Below, piece after piece: positions 26,983 to 35,232 of a stretch of DNA of 64,000 nt (the stretch's first letter is position 1; the number at the start of each line of letters is the position of its first letter). Origin of the DNA: Gymnodinialimonas sp. 57CJ19. Lineage in GTDB: Bacteria > Pseudomonadota > Alphaproteobacteria > Rhodobacterales > Rhodobacteraceae. Made by a program: the position numbers and the translations under genes. The notes below the pieces were generated by a model. It was not told the DNA's origin. It worked only from the letters and a program-made list of their open reading frames with translations, and made no database searches. The stretch lies in contig NZ_CP151587.1 in assembly GCF_038396845.1 (NCBI RefSeq), positions 966,001 to 1,030,000 on the forward strand, given 5' to 3'.

Positions 26983-28175
26983 CCCCGGTTAATCGTTCCG
27001 CGTGGTCCGTCCGCGCTCCCATGGGTCTCGGCCTCTTTGCGCTGTTCGTTTTGGTCGCAGGCTTTGGCAGCTGGTCTGTGTCCAGCACGCTGTCGGGGGC
27101 CGTTGTCGCCTCGGGTCAGATCGAGGTGGACCGAAATAGGCAAGCGATCCAGCACCCCGAAGGGGGCGTTATGGCGCAATTGCTGGTTGATGAAGGGGAC
27201 CGGGTGGCCGAAGGGCAGGTCCTTGTCCGCCTTGATGCGGCCGAGGCCACGACTGAATTGACGGTCGCCCTTGCGCGGCTTGCGGAAACGGGGGCGCGCC
27301 GCGCCAGATTGACCGCAGAGCGCGACGGCGCCGGTGCGTTCGCGTACGACGAACGCCTCCGCGCTTTTGGTGTCTTGAACCCTGATATCGCTGATGTGCT
27401 GAGGGGCCAGCAAAACCTCTTTGCCGCCCGTGCCGACACCCTCTTGCGGGAGGAACAGCAATTGCGCGGGCGGATTACGCAGATCGGCACGCAGGTCGAT
27501 GCCATGCGCGCCCAGGAAGCGGCGTTGGAGGAACAAATCGTCCTCGTCACCGAGGAGCTTTCGCGCCGGGAAGACCTGCTGGATCGCGGCTCTGGCACGG
27601 TGGAACCCGTCGTGCGGCTGCGCCAGGAGTTGGTGCAATTGCGCGGGCAATTGGGCCAAACCATCGCAGGCCGTGCCGAAGCGGCAGAGCGGATCATTGA
27701 GACCGAACTGGCGATTTTACAGATCACCACCAGTCGCCGCGAACAAGCGATTGCAGAGCTGCGTGAAATCCGCGTCGTGGAACAGGAATTAAACGAACGC
27801 GCCGCCAATCTTGAACGGCGCATCTCGCGGCTGGAACTGCGTGCGCCCGTGGCGGGCACGATCCATGGGTTGACCATTTTCGGGGCCGGGTCGGTCCTGC
27901 GCCCGGCGGACCCTTTCGCCTATATCGTGCCCGAAGGCCGCCCCTTGGTGATCTCGGCCCGCGTGCCCGCCATTGATGTCGACCAGGTGTTCGAGGGGCA
28001 GTCGGTTTCCCTTCGCTTCCCCGCGTTTGACCAACGCACTATGCCCGATGTTATCGGACAAGTCGCCCAAGTCTCGGCCGATGCCTTCGTGGATGAGGCC
28101 AGCGGTAGCAGCTTCTACCGCACCGAAATCACCATGCCTGACGATCAAGCGCAGCTTCTGGGGGGCGTGTGCTGA
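26979..28175 (+). CDS. HlyD-family membrane fusion protein, probably frameshifted near its 3' end
   Basis: Periplasmic adaptor of the type I secretion system. One N-terminal membrane helix (about 12-35), a biotinyl-lipoyl segment (SGQIEVDRNRQAIQHPEGG), a long coiled coil (about 90-290), then the second lipoyl half and beta-barrel (RAPVAGTIHGL). The frame ends after 398 residues with LLGGVC, but the family C-terminus (PGMPVTAFIRT ... YFSRAMRES) continues in another frame until 28285. A 1-base deletion or equivalent indel near 28159-28172 explains this; it may be real or a sequencing error. About 37 residues are detached. Confidence 0.85.
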   Translation: MTPVNRSAWSVRAPMGLGLFALFVLVAGFGSWSVSSTLSGAVVASGQIEVDRNRQAIQHPEGGVMAQLLVDEGDRVAEGQVLVRLDAAEATTELTVALARLAETGARRARLTAERDGAGAFAYDERLRAFGVLNPDIADVLRGQQNLFAARADTLLREEQQLRGRITQIGTQVDAMRAQEAALEEQIVLVTEELSRREDLLDRGSGTVEPVVRLRQELVQLRGQLGQTIAGRAEAAERIIETELAILQITTSRREQAIAELREIRVVEQELNERAANLERRISRLELRAPVAGTIHGLTIFGAGSVLRPADPFAYIVPEGRPLVISARVPAIDVDQVFEGQSVSLRFPAFDQRTMPDVIGQVAQVSADAFVDEASGSSFYRTEITMPDDQAQLLGGVC

Positions 28176-28285
28176 TCCCCGGCATGCCCGTCACGGCATT
28201 TATCCGCACCGAAGATCGCACACCGCTGACCTATCTGCTGGAACCCTTCGCTGCCTATTTCTCTCGCGCGATGCGAGAAAGCTAA
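28169..28285 (+). pseudogene. Out-of-frame C-terminal tail of the HlyD gene
   Basis: In the frame ending at 28285 the sequence reads LIPGMPVTAFIRTEDRTPLT and later LEPFAAYFSRAMRES, which matches the usual end of PrtE/HlyD adaptors. It has no ribosome binding site or start of its own. It should be joined to the CDS at 26979 if the frameshift at about 28160-28172 is corrected. Confidence 0.8.
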
Positions 28286-28355
28286 AGCGGTCTTTCCTTG
28301 CCGCGCCAGCCGACTTAGGGTCGCGCTAAATTCACATACTTGCGGAGGCTCGGAC

Positions 28356-28823
28356 ATGAGCGGAAATTTTGAAGCACGGCTCGCGGAATTGGGTGTCACT
28401 TTGGGCAATGCGGCGGCCCCTGCCGCCAATTACGTGCCTTTTGTGCAGGTGGGAGAGACTCTGTTTGTCTCGGGCCAGATCTCCATGGAAAACGGTGAAA
28501 TGATCACTGGCAAGATCGGCGCTGACTTGACAGTAGAGGAAGGCGCAGCCGCGGCGCGGGTTTGCGCGATCAACCTTCTGGGTCAAGTGAAAGCGGCGTG
28601 TGGCGGCGATCTTGATCGGTTGGTCCGTGTGGTGAAGCTGACCGGCTTTGTGAACTCCACCCCAGAATTCGGCGATCAGCCGAAGGTTGTGAACGGCTGT
28701 TCGGATTTCCTCGTGGAGGCCCTCGGCGATGCCGGGCGTCACTCTCGCTCGGCGGTCAGCGCGGGCGCGTTGCCGTTCAACGTTGCGGTAGAAATCGAAG
28801 GCATCTTCCAGATCAAGCCATGA
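28356..28823 (+). CDS. RidA-family enamine/imine deaminase
   Basis: A 155-residue member of the RidA/YjgF/YER057c superfamily of the longer YjgH-like type. Relatives hydrolyse reactive enamines and imines made by PLP enzymes. Family features are YVPFVQVGETLFVSGQIS, the central AARVCAINLLGQVKAACGG and VKLTGFVNSTPEFGDQPKVVNG, then RSAVSAGALPFNVAVEIEGI, which contains the conserved Arg of the pocket. GGAGG precedes the ATG closely. The stop overlaps the glycerophosphodiesterase start by ATGA. Confidence 0.92.
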   Translation: MSGNFEARLAELGVTLGNAAAPAANYVPFVQVGETLFVSGQISMENGEMITGKIGADLTVEEGAAAARVCAINLLGQVKAACGGDLDRLVRVVKLTGFVNSTPEFGDQPKVVNGCSDFLVEALGDAGRHSRSAVSAGALPFNVAVEIEGIFQIKP

Positions 28824-29590
28824 CACCGCAGCTTCCCGCCGCCTTCCTTGGCCAACCGCTTACCCACCGTGGTCTCCATGATCGGGAAAGCGGCGTGATT
28901 GAAAACAGCGCAGGCGCCGTAAGGGCGGCTGTGGCTGCCGGGTATGGAATCGAGGTGGATGTTCAGTTGACCTCGGACGGGGCGGCAATGGTGTTTCACG
29001 ATGAACGGCTGGATCGCCTGACGCCCGAAAGCGGCCCGATCCGCGGCTGGGCGGCCCGTGATCTGGTGAACGTGACCCTCACCGGATCGACCGAAACGGT
29101 GCCGACCCTGCCCGACGTGTTGAAAATCGTTGACGGCAAGGTGCCTCTGTTGATCGAGCTGAAGGACCAATCTGGCGGCACAGGCGCGGCCCCCGATGAG
29201 CTTGAGCGCGCGGTCGCCGCCGCGCTGGAGGGCTACGTCGGTCCCGTGGCGGTCATGTCCTTCAACCCGCATATGGTTGCCAACATGGCCAAACGCGCCC
29301 CAAGCGTCGCGCGGGGGATCGTGACGGACGGCTACAACGAAACGGAATGGCCGGACCTGTCGCCCGACACCCTGAAAGCCCTGCGTGAAATCGGGGCCTT
29401 TGATACGGTCGGGGCCAGTTTCATCAGCCACAACCGGGCCGATCTTGCAGCGCCACGTGTGGCAGAGCTGAAGGCCAGGGGCGTGCCGATCCTGTGCTGG
29501 ACCGTCCGCTCGCCCGAGCAAGAGGTTGAGGCGCGTCGCGTCGCCGACAACATCACGTTTGAAGGCTACATTCCCGCCAACCGCCCGTGA
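28820..29590 (+). CDS. Glycerophosphodiester phosphodiesterase
   Basis: A 256-residue GDPD-family TIM-barrel hydrolase. It should release glycerol-3-phosphate from deacylated phospholipids. The catalytic elements are LTHRGLHD (His-Arg), GIEVDVQLTSDG (metal Glu/Asp), MVFHDERLDRLT (second His) and LIELK. No signal peptide, so it is probably cytoplasmic (UgpQ-like). The start overlaps the RidA-family stop by 4 bases. Confidence 0.92.
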   Translation: MTPQLPAAFLGQPLTHRGLHDRESGVIENSAGAVRAAVAAGYGIEVDVQLTSDGAAMVFHDERLDRLTPESGPIRGWAARDLVNVTLTGSTETVPTLPDVLKIVDGKVPLLIELKDQSGGTGAAPDELERAVAAALEGYVGPVAVMSFNPHMVANMAKRAPSVARGIVTDGYNETEWPDLSPDTLKALREIGAFDTVGASFISHNRADLAAPRVAELKARGVPILCWTVRSPEQEVEARRVADNITFEGYIPANRP

Positions 29591-29696
29591 TGCCGTAAAC
29601 CCAATCGCCGGGGCATCGTGCGCCCGGCAACGGCAAAGGATTGACCGTCGCGCCCAAGACCCCATCTTTGATCTGACCCATAATGGAGCTTGCAGC

Positions 29697-30878
29697 GTGG
29701 ACGGTGATACCCAGATCAGCATCGAAGTTCTGACCTCTCTGTCGCAGATTGCGGCTGAGGATTGGGATGCCTGCGCCTGCCCTGAAGACGGTCGCCCCCG
29801 TGATCCCTTCACCACCTACCGTTTTCTGAATGCGTTGGAGCAATCGGGCAGCGTGGGGCAGGGAACGGGCTGGCAACCGCGCTATCTGGTCGCCCGGCAA
29901 GGTGATCTCGTGATCGCTTGCGCGCCGATGTATGCCAAGGGCCATAGTCAGGGTGAATACATCTTCGATCACAATTGGGCCCACGCCTATGAAAAAGCGG
30001 GCGGGCACTATTACCCCAAGCTCCAGATTGCTGCCCCCTTCACCCCTGCCACGGGCCGCCGTTTTTTGACCCGTCCCGGCCACGACACAACCGGCATGTC
30101 CGCGCTGATCCAAGGCGCTGTGCAGATCGCTGCGGATAATGAGCTGTCGTCGATCCACATCACCTTCTGCACCGAGGATGAGGCGATTGCAGGCGAACGC
30201 ATCGGCCTGATGCGCCGCGTGTCGCAGCAGTTTCATTGGATCAACGACGGCTACGCGGATTTCGACGATTTCCTTGGCAATCTGTCGTCACGCAAACGCA
30301 AGAACATCCGCAAGGAGCGCGCCCGCGCACAGGATTTCGGTGGAGAGATCGTCAGCCTCACCGGAGATCAGATCAAACCCGAGCATTGGGATGCCTTCTG
30401 GCATTTCTACCAAGACACTGGCGCGCGCAAATGGGGGACGCCCTACCTGACCCGCGCATTCTTCGACATGGCCCATCAGACGATGGCCGACGACATGCTC
30501 TTGTGTCTCGCCCTTCGCGATGGTCGGCCCGTTGCGGGGGCGCTGAACTTTATCGGGGCGGATACGCTATACGGGCGTTACTGGGGCTGTATCGAAGATC
30601 ATCCCTATCTGCACTTTGAGCTGTGCTACTACCGCGCTATTGATTTCGCCATTGCGCAGGGCCTGTCACGGGTGGAAGCGGGGGCGCAGGGAACTCATAA
30701 GCTGGCACGGGGTTACATGCCCGTGGCAACCCATTCTCTGCACTGGGTCGGGGACGCAGGTTTCGCCAAGGCCATCGGCGAATATCTGGAAGCCGAGAGA
30801 AACGCGATTGATGAAGAGATCGAGGTTTTGACGAGCTATGGCCCCTTCAAGGCGGCACAGGTAGAGGAACAGGAATGA
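29697..30878 (+). CDS. GNAT/FemAB-like N-acyltransferase (COG3146 type)
   Basis: A 393-residue protein of the GNAT superfamily related to peptidoglycan or polysaccharide aminoacyl/acetyltransferases (FemAB-like). Typical pieces are [32 protein letters not shown], and [35 protein letters not shown] near the C-terminus. The substrate is unknown; wide occurrence in alphaproteobacteria suggests a housekeeping role. I chose a GTG at 29697 with GGAG 9 bases upstream; the open frame extends further without support. The stop overlaps the phhB start by 4 bases. Confidence 0.87.
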   Translation: MDGDTQISIEVLTSLSQIAAEDWDACACPEDGRPRDPFTTYRFLNALEQSGSVGQGTGWQPRYLVARQGDLVIACAPMYAKGHSQGEYIFDHNWAHAYEKAGGHYYPKLQIAAPFTPATGRRFLTRPGHDTTGMSALIQGAVQIAADNELSSIHITFCTEDEAIAGERIGLMRRVSQQFHWINDGYADFDDFLGNLSSRKRKNIRKERARAQDFGGEIVSLTGDQIKPEHWDAFWHFYQDTGARKWGTPYLTRAFFDMAHQTMADDMLLCLALRDGRPVAGALNFIGADTLYGRYWGCIEDHPYLHFELCYYRAIDFAIAQGLSRVEAGAQGTHKLARGYMPVATHSLHWVGDAGFAKAIGEYLEAERNAIDEEIEVLTSYGPFKAAQVEEQE

Positions 30879-31174
30879 CCGATAAAGCCCTGACAGCAGA
30901 GGCCCGCGAAGCGGGTTTGGCCGAGGTGCAATCCCGAGGGTGGGCGCTGGTGGACGGCCGCGATGCAATCAGCAAGACCTTCACTTTCAAGAACTTCTCG
31001 GAAGCCTTCGCCTGGATGACCCGCGCGGCCATGGTAGCGGAACAGATGGATCACCACCCTGAATGGTCGAATGTCTACAAGACAGTAGAGGTGACCTTGA
31101 CCAGCCACGACGTAAATGGCCTTTCTCCGCGTGATATCGCGATGGCCTCTAAACTAGATGCCCTGTTGGGCTAA
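30875..31174 (+). CDS. phhB: Pterin-4a-carbinolamine dehydratase
   Basis: A 99-residue dehydratase that regenerates the oxidised tetrahydropterin cofactor. The active-site motif is [20 protein letters not shown] with the conserved His pair and Trp, followed by [15 protein letters not shown]. No aromatic amino-acid hydroxylase gene is near, which is common; the enzyme may serve another pterin reaction. Overlaps the upstream GNAT gene by ATGA. The MscS gene follows after 15 bases. Confidence 0.95.
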   Translation: MTDKALTAEAREAGLAEVQSRGWALVDGRDAISKTFTFKNFSEAFAWMTRAAMVAEQMDHHPEWSNVYKTVEVTLTSHDVNGLSPRDIAMASKLDALLG

Positions 31175-31189
31175 GAATAACGGAACGAC

Positions 31190-32038
31190 ATGACACTCGA
31201 AGACATCCTGAACTATGAAATCGCCGCCGACACGACCGTTGGCGATATCTTTACCGTCGAATTTATGGCGAGCATCCTTGGCAATGTGGTGGCCGCCCTC
31301 GCGATCTTGTTGGCCGCGTTTATTCTGGCCAGCTGGGTCAATCGTCGCATCGCATCCCTTGGAGAACGGCACGCGCACCTCGATGTGACGCTTTTCGCGT
31401 TTTTAGGAACCATGGCACGCTATGTGATCCTGATATTCGCCGCGCTGTTTGTGTTGAATACGTTTGGTGTGCAGACAACCTCGGTGGTGGCGGCGTTGGG
31501 TGCGGCGGGCTTGGCCATTGGCTTGGCCTTGCAAGGCGCGCTGTCCAATGTGGCGGCGGGGATCATGATAATCATGTTTCGCCCCATCAAGATCGGCGAC
31601 TTTGTCGAGGTCGGTGGAGAATCCGGGACCGTGAAAAATATCTCGCTCAACATGACCGAGCTGGCGTCGATCGGGAATGTGCAGGTTTTCGTGCCCAATT
31701 CTGACGTTTGGGGGAGTGAGATCAAGAATTACTCGGGCTACAGCACCCGCCGGGCGCAGTGGGAGTTTGGCGTGGGCTACGGCGTGAACCTTGCCGATGC
31801 CGAAGCGATTATCCGAGAGGTCTTGAAGGCCGATCTGCGCACCCACGCAGAGCCCGCCCCATGGGTGCAGGTGAACAACCTAAATGCGTCCAGCGTGGAC
31901 TTTCTGGTGCGCGCGTGGGTCAATCAGGGCGATTACTGGGACTATCAGGCCGATATCAAACGCAAGATGAAAGAGGCGTTTGATGAAAACGGGATCGACA
32001 TTCCGTTCCCCACAAGGACGATTGTGCAGGAAGGCTGA
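31190..32038 (+). CDS. MscS-type mechanosensitive channel
   Basis: Small-conductance mechanosensitive channel, 282 residues, close to E. coli MscS. Three membrane helices; TM3 carries the glycine/alanine pore pattern GAAGLAIGLALQGALSNVAAG. The beta domain follows with RPIKIGDFVEVGGESGTVKNI and VFVPNSDVWGSEIKNYS, then the vestibule-forming C-terminal part. Releases solutes on hypo-osmotic shock. Short spacing from phhB suggests the same transcript. A bidirectional terminator separates it from the convergent peroxiredoxin gene. Confidence 0.94.
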   Translation: MTLEDILNYEIAADTTVGDIFTVEFMASILGNVVAALAILLAAFILASWVNRRIASLGERHAHLDVTLFAFLGTMARYVILIFAALFVLNTFGVQTTSVVAALGAAGLAIGLALQGALSNVAAGIMIIMFRPIKIGDFVEVGGESGTVKNISLNMTELASIGNVQVFVPNSDVWGSEIKNYSGYSTRRAQWEFGVGYGVNLADAEAIIREVLKADLRTHAEPAPWVQVNNLNASSVDFLVRAWVNQGDYWDYQADIKRKMKEAFDENGIDIPFPTRTIVQEG

Positions 32039-32061
32039 CGCCGCCCGCCAACGCTGATGAG

Positions 32062-32096
32062 AAGGCCCGCGCCAGATGAACTCTGACGCGGGCCTT
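32062..32096. terminator. Bidirectional terminator between mscS-type and peroxiredoxin genes
   Basis: A perfect 10-bp stem (AAGGCCCGCG at 32062-32071, CGCGGGCCTT at 32087-32096) with a 15-base loop, in the 66-base gap between two convergent genes. Confidence 0.85.
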
Positions 32097-32104
32097 TGTG
32101 TGTC

Positions 32105-32593
32105 TTAGATCGCGGCCAGAAGCGCTTCACCGCCGGAGACCTCGCAAACGCCGGGGCCTTCTTCGACGTGAAGCACCTTCACGACACCGTCTTCCGCATA
32201 GAGCGCGTAACGGAGCGACCGCTCGATCAGACCTGCGGCTTCCGCGGTCCAGTTCATGCCGATGGCCTTGGTGAACTCTGTCGACGCATCGCCAAGCATC
32301 GTGATACCCGCATCGGTTGCGCCTGTGTCTTTGCCCCAGGCATCCATCACGAAGGGGTCGTTGACGGAAACGCAGATAACCTCATCCACGCCTTTGGCCT
32401 TGAACCCATCCATAGACCGAATGAAGCTTGGCACATGGGCCGTGGAGCACGTGCCGGTGTAAGCGCCTGGAAGGCCGAAGATCGCAACTTTGCGACCCTT
32501 GGTCAGCGTGTCCATCTGAACTTGCTCGGGGCCTTCGGCGCCCAGGCGCAGAACGGTCGCATCGGGCAGTGTATCGCCTGTGGAAAGTGTCAT
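32105..32593 (-). CDS. Peroxiredoxin, Prx5 type
   Basis: A 162-residue thiol peroxidase of the Prx5/PrxII group. The peroxidatic Cys is C49 in LPGAYTGTCSTAHVPSF. A second Cys occurs in EEGPGVCEVSGGEALL near the C-terminus. It reduces hydrogen or alkyl peroxides using thioredoxin or glutaredoxin. The chosen ATG at 32593 has GGGAGA 7 bases upstream; the frame continues upstream with two more Met codons. Divergent from the flavoprotein gene. Confidence 0.93.
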   Translation of the reverse strand: MTLSTGDTLPDATVLRLGAEGPEQVQMDTLTKGRKVAIFGLPGAYTGTCSTAHVPSFIRSMDGFKAKGVDEVICVSVNDPFVMDAWGKDTGATDAGITMLGDASTEFTKAIGMNWTAEAAGLIERSLRYALYAEDGVVKVLHVEEGPGVCEVSGGEALLAAI

Positions 32594-32674
32594 TAGTACG
32601 TCTCCCATGGTTGAACGTTTCATGTTCTCGCATATAGGGTCTGCGGTGTTGAGGGCCAGCAGGGAAAAGTTGTC

Positions 32675-33883
32675 ATGGACAAGATTATCGTCATCGGGGC
32701 GGGGCAGGCGGGTGCGTCTTGCGTGGCGAAACTGCGGGCCGAAGGCTTTGACGGGGCGATCACGCTGATCGGGGATGAACCGGTGCCCCCCTATCAACGC
32801 CCCCCGCTGTCCAAGGCTTATTTGCTTGGCGAAATGGCGCTGGAGAGGCTCTTCCTGCGGCCAGTGGCGTGGTATGCCGACAACGATATAACCCTGCGTT
32901 TGGGGGCCAGCGTGGACGCGATTGATGCATCTGCCAAGACTGTGACGGTGGGCGGCGAAGCGCTGCCCTATGATGCGCTGGTTCTTGCCACAGGCTCTAC
33001 CCCGCGCCGCTTGCCTGCGGCCATTGGAGGGGATCTGGGCGGTGTCCATGTGGTGCGGACCCTGGCCGATGTCGACACGATGGAGCCTGAGGTGACCGAG
33101 GGGCGCCGTGCCTTGATCGTGGGCGGCGGATACATCGGCCTGGAGGCTGCCGCCGTTGCCCGTAAGCGTGGCATGGACGTCACCCTGATCGAGGCATCGC
33201 CGCGTATCCTTGGCCGCGTCGCGGCCCCGGAAACCGCCGATTATTTCCGCGACCTTCACACCGCCAACGGCGTGCGCATTCTGGAAGGCGTGGGGTTGGA
33301 AAGCCTGAACGGCGACAATGGCCGCGTGGTCGGCGCGCGCCTTGCCAACGGCGAAGATATCCCCTGCGATCTGGTGCTTGCCGGGATCGGGATCATCCCC
33401 AACGATGGCCCGGCTCAGATGGCAGGCGTCAAGCTGGATAACGGCATTGCCACCGACATTCAGGGGCGCACCTCGGACCCGAGCATATGGGCCGCGGGCG
33501 ATTGCGCCTCGCTTCCGTTTCGGGGCAATCGCATTCGGCTGGAAAGCGTTCAAAACGCGATTGATCAGGCCGAAGCGGTGGCCAAAAACATCTTGGGCGC
33601 CGATGAGGATTACGTGCCTCACCCATGGTTCTGGTCGGATCAATACGACGTAAAACTGCAAATCGGCGGGCTGAACTCGGGTTTTGACCGCGTTGTCGTG
33701 CGCGATGGTGGCACCATGCGGTCCCATTGGTATTACGCGGGCGACACGTTGCTGGCCGTCGATGCCATGAACGATCCACGCGGCTATATGATTGGCAAGC
33801 GCCTGATCGAGGCCGGAAAATCCCCCGCCGCTGAGATCATCGCGGACCCCGAAAGCGACCTGAAGCCGCTGCTCAAGGCATGA
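32675..33883 (+). CDS. FAD-dependent ferredoxin/rubredoxin reductase-like oxidoreductase
   Basis: A 402-residue flavoprotein of the ferredoxin reductase group (rhodocoxin/putidaredoxin reductase-like). FAD binding: IIVIGAGQAGASCVAKLR; NAD binding: RALIVGGGYIGLEAAAVARK; second FAD contact: SIWAAGDCASLPF. The C-terminal ~80 residues form the typical interface domain (VPHPWFWSDQYDVKLQIGG). It should pass electrons from NAD(P)H to a [2Fe-2S] ferredoxin, perhaps for a P450, but no partner gene is adjacent. Same direction as rsmD, 25 bases apart. Confidence 0.92.
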   Translation: MDKIIVIGAGQAGASCVAKLRAEGFDGAITLIGDEPVPPYQRPPLSKAYLLGEMALERLFLRPVAWYADNDITLRLGASVDAIDASAKTVTVGGEALPYDALVLATGSTPRRLPAAIGGDLGGVHVVRTLADVDTMEPEVTEGRRALIVGGGYIGLEAAAVARKRGMDVTLIEASPRILGRVAAPETADYFRDLHTANGVRILEGVGLESLNGDNGRVVGARLANGEDIPCDLVLAGIGIIPNDGPAQMAGVKLDNGIATDIQGRTSDPSIWAAGDCASLPFRGNRIRLESVQNAIDQAEAVAKNILGADEDYVPHPWFWSDQYDVKLQIGGLNSGFDRVVVRDGGTMRSHWYYAGDTLLAVDAMNDPRGYMIGKRLIEAGKSPAAEIIADPESDLKPLLKA

Positions 33884-33907
33884 GGGCGGACCAATGAGAC
33901 CCGACCA

Positions 33908-34471
33908 GTGAGAATCGTGGGCGGCCGGTTGCGCGGCAAGAAGCTGGCCGATGTGGGCTCGGGCGATGCGGCGGCGCATTTGCGCCCGACCACGGACCGG
34001 GTGCGCGAGAGCCTGTTCAATCTGCTGACCAATGGCCGCAATGGCGATCTGGTGCGCGATGCCCGCGTGCTCGACCTGTTTGCGGGCACCGGCGCGTTGG
34101 GGCTGGAGGCTCTTAGCAGGGGCGCGGTTCAGGCGACTTTCGTGGATAGCGGCGCGGCCTCTCGGGCGCTCTTGCGCGAAAACATTGCCTTGTGTTCCGC
34201 GCAGGGCATCACCAAGGTGTTCCGCACCGACGTGGCCGATCTGGGACCGGCCAAGGTGCCCGCCGATCTGGTGTTCCTCGATCCGCCCTATGGGCAGCGC
34301 TTGGGAGAGGCCGCGTTGGAAACCCTTCGGCAGACAGATTGGCTCGCCCCCGGCGCAGCGGTTGTATGGGAAGAAAGCGCCCCGCCGATCATTCCCGCCG
34401 GTTTCTTGCTGCTTGATCAACGGCGCTACGGTGGCACCACAGTTTCGCTGCTGAAAAACGACAGGGAATAG
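33908..34471 (+). CDS. rsmD: 16S rRNA (guanine966-N2)-methyltransferase RsmD
   Basis: A 187-residue SAM-dependent enzyme that methylates G966 of 16S rRNA during 30S assembly. The start MRIVGGRLRGKKL is typical, followed by RPTTDRVRESLFNLL, the SAM loop VLDLFAGTGALGLEALSRGA and the catalytic (N/D)PPY motif as LVFLDPPYG. GTG start at 33908. The HAD phosphatase follows after 1 base, so they are coupled. Confidence 0.95.
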   Translation: MRIVGGRLRGKKLADVGSGDAAAHLRPTTDRVRESLFNLLTNGRNGDLVRDARVLDLFAGTGALGLEALSRGAVQATFVDSGAASRALLRENIALCSAQGITKVFRTDVADLGPAKVPADLVFLDPPYGQRLGEAALETLRQTDWLAPGAAVVWEESAPPIIPAGFLLLDQRRYGGTTVSLLKNDRE

Positions 34472-34472
34472 C

Positions 34473-35129
34473 ATGCCTCCGGAGTTGGTAATTTTCGATT
34501 GCGATGGCGTTCTGGTGGATAGTGAGCCGCTGTCGAACCAGACCATTAAAGATGCGCTGGACGGCATGGGGATCAACAAATCCTTGGCCGAGGTTATGGG
34601 CATGTTCGTCGGCAAAAGCATGACCCAAGTGGCCGCCAAGGTGCGCGCCATGGGGAGCGCGATGCCGGGCACGGACCGCGAATGGATCGATAGCATTTAC
34701 GCCGCCACCTACGCCCGATTGCGCGAAGGTGTCGACCCGATCCCCGGCGTGGTGTCGGTGCTGGATGCGCTTGATGCGGCAGGGGTGCCGTATTGCGTCG
34801 CCTCCAACGGATCAGATGAGAAAATGGACATCACCCTGGGCAACACCGGTATGGCGCAACGGTTTAAGGGCAAACGCTTTTCGGCGCACACCCTTGGGGT
34901 GTCCAAACCGGACCCCGAGCTGTTTTTTGTCGCCGCAAAATACATGGGCGTCGCGCCGGGGCGGGCGGTGGTGATCGAAGACAGCAGCTCGGGTGCATTG
35001 GGCGCGAAACGGGCCGGGATGCGCTGCTTCGGCTACGCGCCTGAAGGGGGCAAGGCACTGGAAGAGGTCGGCGCACAGGTCTTCCGTTCCATGGATAACC
35101 TACCAGCCCTGCTCGGGTTGGAAGAGTAA
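34473..35129 (+). CDS. HAD-superfamily phosphatase
   Basis: A 218-residue HAD subfamily IA hydrolase. Motif I is FDCDGVLVDSEPLS with both catalytic Asp, motif II is CVASNGSDEK, motif III GVSKPDPELF, and motif IV IEDSSSGALGAKRAGM. A helical cap lies at about 15-80. It resembles phosphoglycolate/beta-phosphoglucomutase-type phosphatases; the substrate is not predictable. The start follows the rsmD stop by 1 base. Confidence 0.9.
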   Translation: MPPELVIFDCDGVLVDSEPLSNQTIKDALDGMGINKSLAEVMGMFVGKSMTQVAAKVRAMGSAMPGTDREWIDSIYAATYARLREGVDPIPGVVSVLDALDAAGVPYCVASNGSDEKMDITLGNTGMAQRFKGKRFSAHTLGVSKPDPELFFVAAKYMGVAPGRAVVIEDSSSGALGAKRAGMRCFGYAPEGGKALEEVGAQVFRSMDNLPALLGLEE

Positions 35130-35232
35130 TCCACAATATCTTGCCGCTCCGGGTCTTGTTTACCGAATCTCAATATGGGACGTTCAGCCTGAACCGAGCA
35201 TTTATATAAAAATCGACAGGCTGCCCCTAACG

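Noticed and set aside
32105..34696. An 863-codon open frame on the minus strand spanning several genes
   Set aside because: It lies antisense to the flavoprotein, rsmD and HAD genes. Only its last 162 codons (peroxiredoxin) are protein-like; the rest is an artefact of high GC content.
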